A stretch of DNA of 5,202 nucleotides, taken from CAZKUN01 sp964555935. GTDB taxonomy: Bacteria; Armatimonadota; Zipacnadia; Zipacnadales; VGFC01. Positions 1 to 4,872 of this stretch are shown here, in pieces. A model generated the notes under the pieces. That model was given only the letters and a program-made list of their open reading frames with translations. It ran no database searches and was not told the DNA's origin. The stretch covers positions 1 to 5,202 of the forward strand of contig CAZKUN010000418.1 in NCBI GenBank assembly GCA_964555935.1, in the 5' to 3' direction. The translations under genes were made by a program, and so were the position numbers. Within the stretch, counting starts at the first letter, position 1. Each line of letters opens with the position of its first letter.

Positions 1-266
1 CCAACTTCACCATCGCCTACAACATCCTCCGAGGAATTGGGATCTCCCCGAGCGTTGTCATGGAGCCAGAGGTGGTCCGTTGGAGCGACGATACGTTCGA
101 GGCAGCGGTCGCCCGCGCCAAGCGCCACCTCAGGCTGAACGGGGATGAGCACGACGACACGGTCCGGGAGGTCCTGCGGCTGCGGCTGGTGGAGGAGGGC
201 GGCCGTTGGATCTGGCCCGATGGCAAGCGTTCAGCGCTCGCATGGTGGCGCCCACCAGGGGCGTGA
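1..266 (+). CDS. SAM-dependent methyltransferase, C-terminal fragment
   Basis: The reading frame is open from the left edge (first full codon at position 3) and ends with TGA at 264-266, giving the last 87 residues of a longer protein. The segment YNILRGIGISPSVVME, followed about 25 residues later by AVARAKRHL and near the end by a GRWIWPDGKRSALAWW block, resembles the C-terminal part of class I SAM-dependent methyltransferases. In that group a 'YN-LL--GI-PNV' strand precedes an amphipathic helix and a final beta hairpin. The SAM-binding Gly-rich motif would lie upstream of the window, so the methyltransferase call rests on the C-terminal pattern alone. An in-frame ATG at position 60 has no convincing ribosome site, and the matching sequence starts before it, so it is internal. 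The gene converges on the methyltransferase at 342-971. Substrate is unknown. Confidence 0.6.
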   Translation, partial: NFTIAYNILRGIGISPSVVMEPEVVRWSDDTFEAAVARAKRHLRLNGDEHDDTVREVLRLRLVEEGGRWIWPDGKRSALAWWRPPGA

Positions 267-286
267 TCCGTGCGGCCGCGATTGCT

Positions 287-330
287 CACCCTTCGACGCC
301 GGGTGCCGACGAGAGTTCGCGGGAAGGGTG
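287..330. terminator. Possible bidirectional hairpin between convergent genes
   Basis: CACCCTTC at 287-294 is the exact reverse complement of GAAGGGTG at 323-330, an 8-bp stem closing a 28-base GC-rich loop. It lies in the 75-base gap between two convergent genes, where a shared terminator would be expected. There is no T-run on either side, so it is not a canonical Rho-independent terminator. The long loop also makes the pairing weak evidence. Confidence 0.3.
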
Positions 331-341
331 GCGCGGTGGCC

Positions 342-971
342 TCAGCCGATGACCTGGAAGGCCCATACCCGGTGCTCGTATGGGGAGTCCCTGGTGAGCT
401 TCATGCTGTCGGTCTTCTCCACCAGCCTCCACTTGCCTTGCGACTCCAGCGACTCGATCATCTCCTTGAAGCCTGATTCCTCGTGGGCTTGCTCCGAGAG
501 CGTGAACACGATGTGCCCACCCGGCGTCGTAACGCGCACTAACTCTTGGAACGAGCTCGCCGGGGCGTGTGCGGCGGTGAACACGCCGACGGCCGCCACG
601 GCGTCAAAGGCGTTCGCTGGGAAGTCCAGGTGCTCGCCTAACACCATCCGGCGTAGCTCCCGGTAGACCCCCTTGGCTGCGGCCACTTCCAGCATGCCCT
701 GGGACAGGTCTATGGCCACAATGTCTCCGTACCCCGCCGCCGCAAGCACCTCGCCCAGCAGCCCCGTCCCCGCGCCCGCGTCCAACAGCTTCGCTTCCTT
801 GGGCACGAGTCGGTACAGAACCTCGGCGGTGACAGCCGGCGCGCGGTACTCTTCGTGGGTTGTCAGGTCCTCGTCGTAGGACGCGGCCCATTCGTCGTAC
901 CGCTCCAGGAGCTCTTCGTTGTCCTTCGTGCTGTAGATCCACTCGATGGGGTTCTTGCGTTCCTGCGTCAC
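342..971 (-). CDS. METTL27-like class I SAM-dependent methyltransferase
   Basis: A complete small methyltransferase of 209 residues from GTG (213 from an upstream ATG at 983). In 213-residue numbering the class I landmarks run in order: motif I LLDAGAGTG (66-74), the acidic end of strand 2 in IDLSQGML (D92), motif IV FDAVAAVGVF (126-135), and the post-IV segment ELVRVTTPGGHIVF (147-160). The N-terminal YDEWAASYDEDL, the LRRMVLGEHLDFP stretch and the VFTAAHAP segment resemble the METTL27 (WBSCR27) group; substrates of bacterial members are generally undefined. I prefer GTG at 971 because GGAGG (977-981) lies five bases before it, whereas ATG 983 has no ribosome site. The gene lies 133 bases downstream of the TPR-like gene on the same strand and may be co-transcribed, although no clear promoter or terminator is visible between them. 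Confidence 0.88.
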   Translation of the reverse strand: MTQERKNPIEWIYSTKDNEELLERYDEWAASYDEDLTTHEEYRAPAVTAEVLYRLVPKEAKLLDAGAGTGLLGEVLAAAGYGDIVAIDLSQGMLEVAAAKGVYRELRRMVLGEHLDFPANAFDAVAAVGVFTAAHAPASSFQELVRVTTPGGHIVFTLSEQAHEESGFKEMIESLESQGKWRLVEKTDSMKLTRDSPYEHRVWAFQVIG

Positions 972-976
972 GCGTT

Positions 977-981
977 CCTCC
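977..981 (-). promoter_or_regulatory. Ribosome binding site deciding the methyltransferase start
   Basis: On the minus strand GGAGG, within GGAGGAA, lies five bases upstream of GTG 971-969. This site overlaps the first codons of the longer ATG 983 reading, which has only a pyrimidine-rich leader without Shine-Dalgarno character. It therefore favours the GTG start, shortening the protein by four residues. Confidence 0.55.
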
Positions 982-1014
982 ATTCATGTCTTGAGGGCGG
1001 ACGGCTCCAGCGGC

Positions 1015-1041
1015 GGGAGGGGGGAGGGATGGCGGGAGGGG
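1015..1041 (+). other. G-quadruplex-capable G-rich tract
   Basis: On the plus strand the tract reads as five runs of three or more G: 1015-1017, 1019-1024, 1026-1028, 1034-1036 and 1038-1041. They are separated by loops of 1, 1, 5 and 1 bases, which meets the usual G3+N1-7 pattern. It lies in the 133-base intergenic gap upstream of the methyltransferase. Since both flanking genes read on the minus strand, the G-rich strand is the template strand and the mRNA leader is C-rich. Any effect would be on DNA melting or polymerase passage. Function is not shown. Confidence 0.5.
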
Positions 1042-1104
1042 AAAGCGGTGCGAAGATTTCCCGATTCTTGTTTCTAGTTGGCAAGCTTCCTGGCGCCAGA
1101 GGCT

Positions 1105-2097
1105 CTACTCACATTCTTCGAAATCTGAGATAGCCATCGTGTCGACAGCCTTCAGAGCAGACCTCAACCGAGCAAGCATTTCCCAGTATGCTGGCACTCC
1201 TGCCATGCCGGTCTCCCGTGCTACATGCAAGGCTCTTTCAAGCTTCTGGTGCGCCAAAGTATGAGTGTGACCAAGCGCATACCCTAGTGCGCCCAGAGTT
1301 ACTGAGCTGGGCGTGGTCCCCCAGACTATTATGCCCTTTGATCGAATGCTCATGGACAAGGCAGCGGTGTATAGCAGGCCCAGGTAGGCGTTCGGTGCCC
1401 AATCGGCAGTCTTGATATCCGGACTCCTCCGGCTTTCAAGTGCCGCCTCGTTTAGCAGTGCCCGCTCGGTCTCTTTGAACTGCTCCGCCTCGGCGTGTTT
1501 CCTCGCGAGTATGCTCCACATTGCGGGGTCTCGCGGATCGCGTTGCGCCTCACGTGACCAATGTGCGATTTCCGCTTGCAGTCTTCCTCGGAATCCTTCC
1601 AATGTACCCTTGAAGGTTTCAAATCCGGCTGGTGAAGTCAGCAGCGTTCCGTAGAGCGTAGCGTATTCCACCATGGCTGCCTGTGGGTTCACTGAACCAG
1701 CATTGCGCAACTCTTGTTGAATCTCTTGGTACCAACGAATCCCTATCTCTTGGTTGGTCTTTGAAGTGGTCGGCCAGTTCTTATGGGGCAGGGTCCACCA
1801 AGTGTGAATACACGCTGCTGCATAACTAGTCAGTAACTCTTCGTCGGCTTCGGGATAGACTTGGCTAGCCCGAAGGAGGGCGTTTGTAAGTAGCACATAG
1901 GCGTTGCCTTCCTTGTGAGGATCCGCCGAAACTGCTTCCTGGCAGAGCCGGACGACTTCCAGCAATGCTGATTGGGCCTCGGCGGCGTCATTGCGTAGCA
2001 AGGCCTGTTTCATCACCTGCCAGGAATCGGTGGCTTGATTGAACAAGCCGCTGCTGCTCTTCTTGGCCGGTCCGAACAGTTTCTCCAGGATACCCAC
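1105..2097 (-). CDS. Helical-repeat (TPR-like) protein of unknown function
   Basis: I do not recognise a family. The 330-residue product (MGILEKLFGPAKK start) looks soluble and almost wholly alpha-helical, with no signal peptide or clear membrane segment. Residues 191-222 (pattern DPAMWSILARKHA...F.E...ALL.EAAL) fit a TPR helix pair: W, L-A, then F and A at the expected spacings. Residues 26-78 look like another pair. A scaffold or protein-interaction role is a guess from that fold. The start is GTG 2097 because GAGGAG sits six bases upstream; an earlier in-frame GTG at 2130 lacks a ribosome site. The stop is TAG. Codon use is less GC-biased than neighbours (28/60 GC in 1681-1740 against 46/60 in 2461-2520), suggesting acquisition by transfer. 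It begins 50 bases beyond the tRNA-Ile 3' end, on the same strand, with no terminator visible between. Confidence 0.75.
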   Translation of the reverse strand: MGILEKLFGPAKKSSSGLFNQATDSWQVMKQALLRNDAAEAQSALLEVVRLCQEAVSADPHKEGNAYVLLTNALLRASQVYPEADEELLTSYAAACIHTWWTLPHKNWPTTSKTNQEIGIRWYQEIQQELRNAGSVNPQAAMVEYATLYGTLLTSPAGFETFKGTLEGFRGRLQAEIAHWSREAQRDPRDPAMWSILARKHAEAEQFKETERALLNEAALESRRSPDIKTADWAPNAYLGLLYTAALSMSIRSKGIIVWGTTPSSVTLGALGYALGHTHTLAHQKLERALHVARETGMAGVPAYWEMLARLRSALKAVDTMAISDFEECE

Positions 2098-2100
2098 AGC

Positions 2101-2116
2101 GCTCTCCTCAAAGAGC
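2101..2116 (-). promoter_or_regulatory. Ribosome site within a small hairpin, TPR-like gene
   Basis: On the minus strand GCTCT-TTGAGG-AGAGC can fold as a 5-bp stem with a 6-base loop. The Shine-Dalgarno GAGGAG (2104-2109) straddles the loop and the 3' arm, six bases before GTG 2097. The ribosome site supports the chosen start. Any translational control by the stem is speculative, as it is short. Confidence 0.45.
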
Positions 2117-2147
2117 CTCCACGCACCCACGTTGAGCTACATGCATG

Positions 2148-2224
<77 letters not shown>

Positions 2225-2306
2225 GAGGAGGGTTGACCGCGGGTGCCTGTGGGGGGACCTCACAGCGCCGCTGGCGCGGGCCGACGGTCCCTTGCTCACA
2301 TAGGCG

Positions 2307-2336
2307 AGTATAGCTGTGGGCCTTCGGGGGTGTCAA
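2307..2336 (-). promoter_or_regulatory. Sigma-70 type promoter of the tRNA-Ile gene
   Basis: On the minus strand a perfect -35 TTGACA (2336-2331) and a -10 TATACT (2312-2307, five of six consensus bases) are separated by 18 bases. Transcription would begin near 2300, giving a 5' leader of roughly 75 bases before tRNA position 1. That leader contains a GCGCC-AGC-GGCGC hairpin (2277-2265). Leaders of this kind are removed during tRNA maturation. The promoter lies just after the end of the aldolase gene. Confidence 0.85.
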
Positions 2337-2348
2337 GGCGAGCCACTT

Positions 2349-2372
2349 GCGGCGCGGCATGCCGAGGGTCAA
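2349..2372. repeat. 24-bp element, left copy
   Basis: The plus strand begins GCGGCGCGGCATG and ends GAGGGTCAA. It matches 4837-4860 at 22 of 24 positions, in the same orientation; the two differences are at element positions 14 and 15 (CC here, GA there). This copy overlaps the aldolase stop codon (2369-2371) and extends into the space before the tRNA promoter. Read on the minus strand it carries TTGACC and the 18-base spacer of the operon promoter, but AAGTGG follows where the other copy has TATAAT, so it should not work as that promoter. It contains a perfect palindrome, CGGCATGCCG (2355-2364). Confidence 0.7.
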
Positions 2373-3034
2373 GCTCCAGGTGCGCTCCGCCGCTCCCGAT
2401 ACAGCGCCTGCTCCGCGCGCACGACCTCCGGCGACAGCGTCCGCGCCGGCCCCAGTTGTCGCGAGAGCAGGCACACCTGCGCGGCGCGCTCCACCATCTC
2501 GCACACCGCCAGGGCCGCGCTGAGATCGCGCCCCAAGCCGACGAGCCCGTGGAGGCCCAGAAGGGCGGCGTCACGAGCCTGCAAGGCTTCGCATGCGCCC
2601 CTCGCCAGCTCGAGGCTGCCGGGGAACGCGTACTCCGTCACCGGCACCTCGCCTCCCACGAACACCACCAATTCGTCCACCACCGGGGGGATGGGCAGCC
2701 CCGCGACGGCGAACGCGCTAGCGTACACCGAGTGCGTGTGGATGACGGCTCCAGCGTCCGGCCGCGCCCTATAGACCTCCAGGTGCAGCAGCGTCTCCGA
2801 CGATGGAGCAAGCTGGCCGACGACCGGTTCGCCTTCGCCGTCGATGACCAGGATGTCATCGACGCTCAGGGAGCGGTACGGGCGCTGGCTGGGGGTGATG
2901 GCAAAGATAGGAGGGTCGTCCGAAAGGCGCATGCTCACGTTGCCACTGTGCCCGGCGACCAGGCCGAGCCGAGCCAGCTCCTGGGCCGCGTCCAGCACGG
3001 CCTCCCGCTCGAAGCGCCAGTCCCCCGATGTCAC
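2369..3034 (-). CDS. Class II aldolase/adducin family protein
   Basis: A 221-residue protein, the usual length for single-domain zinc class II aldolases (L-fuculose-1-phosphate aldolase, ribulose-5-phosphate 4-epimerase and relatives). Visible landmarks in order are GHSGNVSMR (28-36, the phosphate-binding GxSGN loop), SSE (78-80, with E80 the likely catalytic acid), HTH (99-101, zinc ligands H99 and H101), and LHG (161-163, with H162 as third zinc ligand). The last is normally N-H-G; here Leu replaces Asn. Such enzymes cleave or epimerise sugar phosphates, or decarboxylate related acids, in the cytoplasm. The exact substrate cannot be read from sequence. The start is GTG at 3034, whose GTGA overlaps the TGA of the Nudix gene, a typical translationally coupled arrangement. 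It is the last gene of the operon, followed by a repeat copy and then the tRNA promoter. Confidence 0.92.
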   Translation of the reverse strand: MTSGDWRFEREAVLDAAQELARLGLVAGHSGNVSMRLSDDPPIFAITPSQRPYRSLSVDDILVIDGEGEPVVGQLAPSSETLLHLEVYRARPDAGAVIHTHSVYASAFAVAGLPIPPVVDELVVFVGGEVPVTEYAFPGSLELARGACEALQARDAALLGLHGLVGLGRDLSAALAVCEMVERAAQVCLLSRQLGPARTLSPEVVRAEQALYRERRSAPGA

Positions 3035-3537
3035 CTCGGATGATCCGCGGGGGGTTCGGCGGCGGCCACGGCTGCAAACGCATGGCTGGCCAGGAGCCGC
3101 ACATCGTCAGGCGGCGGCGTGGGCGGCCCGAAGGGCGGGGTCAGGGCGGTGGACGAGGCTAGTTCGTCGCGGGTGATCCAGTGCCAGCCGTCGTGAAGCG
3201 GCGCGGGAGGCTCCGTCGGACGGCAGACGTAGATAAGGTCAATGTGCTGGTGGGGGCCGGTCACGGGGTCGTCGATGTCCTCGATCATGATCGTGAGCGG
3301 AGGCGGCACTTCCTCGGGGTAGGCCAGTCCCAACCGGATGCCGCCGGTCGGGACCACCTCGGTGTGCAGGCCCGTCTCTTCGTGGATTTCACGCAGGACG
3401 GCCTGCACGGGATCCTCGTTCTCCATCACGTGCCCGCCCGGAGGCAGCCACGCCCGAACCTTGACATGCCAATGCAATAGGGTCCGATCGTCGTGAACGA
3501 CGAACCCCGTAGCCGTGAAATGCCGGTCGGGCGCCAC
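3031..3537 (-). CDS. Nudix hydrolase
   Basis: A 168-residue protein with a perfect Nudix box G-x5-E-x7-REUxEExGU: G35, E41, then REIHEETGL at 49-57. E53 and E54 supply the metal-binding glutamates that hydrolyse a diphosphate linked to another moiety. The preceding WLPPGGHV segment is the usual strand leading into the box. The C-terminal 35 residues are Pro- and Ala-rich (ALTPPFGPPTPPPDD...), a probably flexible tail beyond the fold. Substrate (nucleotide, sugar nucleotide or other) cannot be inferred. The start is GTG 3537 with AGAGG five bases upstream. It follows the MaoC gene by about 36 bases once the assembly gap is collapsed, and overlaps the aldolase start by four bases, so it sits inside the operon. 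Confidence 0.95.
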   Translation of the reverse strand: MAPDRHFTATGFVVHDDRTLLHWHVKVRAWLPPGGHVMENEDPVQAVLREIHEETGLHTEVVPTGGIRLGLAYPEEVPPPLTIMIEDIDDPVTGPHQHIDLIYVCRPTEPPAPLHDGWHWITRDELASSTALTPPFGPPTPPPDDVRLLASHAFAAVAAAEPPADHPR

Positions 3538-3574
3538 TGCTGCCTCTGCGGACCCACGGGTGGGACCGACGAGC

Positions 3575-3629
3575 TACGCGCCCCTGGACGGCAGGCTCAC
3601 CACCACCGGACCTGGACCGGAGGCGACGC
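3575..3629. repeat. 55-bp exact direct repeat, left of gap
   Basis: These 55 bases, beginning TACGCGCCCC and ending GAGGCGACGC, are identical to 3730-3784. They abut the N run directly. On the minus strand this copy also encodes the end of the MaoC protein, ASGPGPVVVSLPSRGA, and is followed at once by TAG (3576-3574). This is the signature of two assembly contigs sharing an overlap that was not merged. Confidence 0.97.
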
Positions 3630-3729
3630 NNNNNNNNNNNNNNNNNNNNNNNNNNNNNNNNNNNNNNNNNNNNNNNNNNNNNNNNNNNNNNNNNNNNNNN
3701 NNNNNNNNNNNNNNNNNNNNNNNNNNNNN
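3630..3729. other. Assembly gap of exactly 100 N
   Basis: One hundred undetermined bases, a conventional placeholder for a gap of unknown length. Both edges are the same 55-bp sequence, so the real distance is probably negative, meaning the contigs overlap. Confidence 0.99.
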
Positions 3730-3784
3730 TACGCGCCCCTGGACGGCAGGCTCACCACCACCGGACCTGGACCGGAGGCGACGC
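3730..3784. repeat. 55-bp exact direct repeat, right of gap
   Basis: Identical over all 55 bases to 3575-3629. On the minus strand it encodes the last residues of the MaoC-like protein in the proper frame; the final codon before the N run is cut after TA (3731-3730). Confidence 0.97.
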
Positions 3785-4175
3785 CCTTGGAGTGCGTGGC
3801 CTGCATCTCCAGCTCCACCAGGTTCTCGCCGCCTTCCTGGAACTTCCGCTTCACCGTGCCGGTGCACACCACGGCCTCGCCCACGGGGCTGAAGGTCCGG
3901 ATGCGGAACGGCCCGAGCTTCTTGATCTTGCCGTCCAGGCCGATGTACTCCCGCACCGTCCGCTCCCAGCAGCCGAGCACGAAGGTGTTGTTGGCGAACA
4001 TCTCCGGGGCGCCGCTGGCCTCGGCCAGACGTGTGTTGTGATGAACCGGGTTGAAGTCGCGGTTGGCGCCCGCCTCGATCACCAGCCGCTGGACGGTCAT
4101 GTTGAACGTGACCGCGTCGACTTCGTCACCCTCGTTGACATCCTCGTAGAATCGCTGTTTTGACCAGTCTGCCAT
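3730..4175 (-). CDS. MaoC-family acyl-CoA dehydratase, interrupted by assembly gap
   Basis: A hot-dog fold (R)-specific enoyl-CoA hydratase-type protein. The hydratase-2 motif is at residues 37-54: ANRDFNPVHHN with D40, N42 and H45, where D40 and H45 form the catalytic dyad, followed by ASGA. The rest (NTFVLGCWERTVREYIG and the final GPGPVVVSLP strand) fits a single MaoC domain. The start is ATG 4175 with AAGGAGG nine bases upstream. The frame reaches the gap at 148 residues. Reading across the N run gives a spurious out-of-frame tail ending at 3597. If the duplicated 55 bp are collapsed, base 3574 completes TAG right after SRGA and the protein ends naturally at 148 residues, a usual length for one MaoC domain. 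The gene follows its MaoC partner by 39 bases in the operon. Likely substrate: a 2-enoyl-CoA or 3-hydroxyacyl-CoA, chain unknown. Confidence 0.92.
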
Positions 4176-4214
4176 TGCCTCATTCCTCCTTGACGGTCGT
4201 GGTATCGATGTGGC

Positions 4215-4790
4215 CTAGCTGTCTGCGCCGACGTTGTAGTTGTAGGAACCGTTCCGCACCCTGGCGACCAGCTCGCCGCGCTGGTTGTGTATCTCGCTCT
4301 CCGTCCTGGTGAACGCGCCGTAGCCGACCCGAGTCTTGGCCAGGTTCACGGAGATTATCTTCCTGCCGCTGGACGTGAGGCGGTCGCCCACGTACACGGG
4401 CTCGAAGTACTCGACCTCCATGTCCGTGACCAGCACGCCGTTGGTCGCGGGCATGGGGAGCGGCGGGGCCGTGCTCGTGCGCTCACTGGGGTCCGACACC
4501 GACACCTGGTCGGGGTTGGCCGTGGGCCAGCGGGACGCCTGTCCGGGGCTCCACATCGGCTGCGACATGAGGGTCTGGTGGATGGCGCTGGCGGGCGCGA
4601 TGAGCCCCTTGTAGCCGTGCTGCTTGGCTACCTCGTCGTCGTAGTGGAGGGGGCAGTCGAGCTCGATGGGCTCGCAGTACTTGCGGATCGCTCCGCGCTC
4701 CACCTCGTCGGTGGCCGTGCGAGTCTCGCCGCCGGAGAAGTCCTGGCCGATGGCCGCGACAAGGTCGTCCCACGTGTGCTGCTGCGTCAT
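4215..4790 (-). CDS. MaoC N-terminal domain-type dehydratase subunit
   Basis: A 191-residue hot-dog protein of the MaoC-like N-terminal (FAS1-like dehydratase) type. Signals are CEPIELDCPLHYDDEVAKQHGY (39-60, written here as a motif whose key residues are P47, H49, D51 and G59), GLIAPAS (62-68), and the late block VEYFEPVYVGDRL (126-138) followed by NQRGELVA (169-176). At the place of the catalytic D-x-N-P-x-H the sequence is L44-D-C-P-L-H49, so His is kept but Asp is displaced by one position. This suggests a structural rather than catalytic subunit, as in the heterodimeric HadA/HadB-type hydratases. The start is ATG 4790 with AAAGGAGG six bases upstream, an excellent ribosome site. It is the first gene of the operon, and its catalytic-type partner follows directly. 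Whether the pair acts in fatty-acid or other CoA-thioester metabolism is not evident. Confidence 0.88.
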   Translation of the reverse strand: MTQQHTWDDLVAAIGQDFSGGETRTATDEVERGAIRKYCEPIELDCPLHYDDEVAKQHGYKGLIAPASAIHQTLMSQPMWSPGQASRWPTANPDQVSVSDPSERTSTAPPLPMPATNGVLVTDMEVEYFEPVYVGDRLTSSGRKIISVNLAKTRVGYGAFTRTESEIHNQRGELVARVRNGSYNYNVGADS

Positions 4791-4830
4791 GGCGCCTCCT
4801 TTGGTGCATGCTTGGACGAAGACCAGACGG

Positions 4831-4860
4831 ATTATAGCGGCGCGGCATGGAGAGGGTCAA
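4831..4860 (-). promoter_or_regulatory. Sigma-70 type promoter of the MaoC operon
   Basis: On the minus strand TTGACC (4860-4855; five of six consensus bases) and a perfect TATAAT (4836-4831) are separated by 18 bases. Transcription would begin near 4824, leaving a leader of about 34 bases that contains AAAGGAGG before ATG 4790. The promoter lies 12 bases after the stop of the M24 peptidase gene, so the four downstream genes need not depend on it. Spacer length matches that of the tRNA promoter at 2307-2336. Confidence 0.87.
4837..4860. repeat. 24-bp element, right copy (in operon promoter)
   Basis: This copy forms the -35 hexamer and the whole 18-base spacer of the operon promoter. It matches 2349-2372 at 22 of 24 positions in direct orientation; similarity ends at the -10 hexamer, which only this copy has. 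The two copies bracket the four-gene operon. Confidence 0.7.
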
Positions 4861-4872
4861 TCGGTGCGTTCG

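Noticed and set aside
145..666. Plus-strand open frame of 173 codons
   Set aside because: It overlaps the methyltransferase fragment in another frame and then runs antisense to the complete methyltransferase; a shadow of two real genes.
1055..1084. Possible promoter for the methyltransferase, TTGCCA at 1084-1079 on the minus strand
   Set aside because: No acceptable -10 hexamer occurs 16-18 bases downstream; the best match is only three of six.
1090..1099. Perfect palindrome CTGGCGCCAG just after the TPR-like gene
   Set aside because: It has no loop and no following T-run, so it is not a credible terminator; a 10-bp palindrome alone is weak evidence of an operator.
2243..3043. Long plus-strand open frame (266 codons) opposite the aldolase gene
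   Set aside because: It is antisense to a clear class II aldolase, has an Arg/His/Pro-rich low-complexity translation typical of GC-rich shadow frames, and runs across the tRNA promoter.
3575..3784. Biological tandem repeat or CRISPR-like repeat at the gap
   Set aside because: There are only two copies, identical, directly at the edges of the N run, and they encode the same gene end; assembly overlap explains them better.
3597..4175. A 192-residue MaoC protein reading through the N run
   Set aside because: The last residues (ASPPVQVRWW) are an out-of-frame re-reading of the duplicated 55 bp and the middle is unknown sequence; an assembly artefact.
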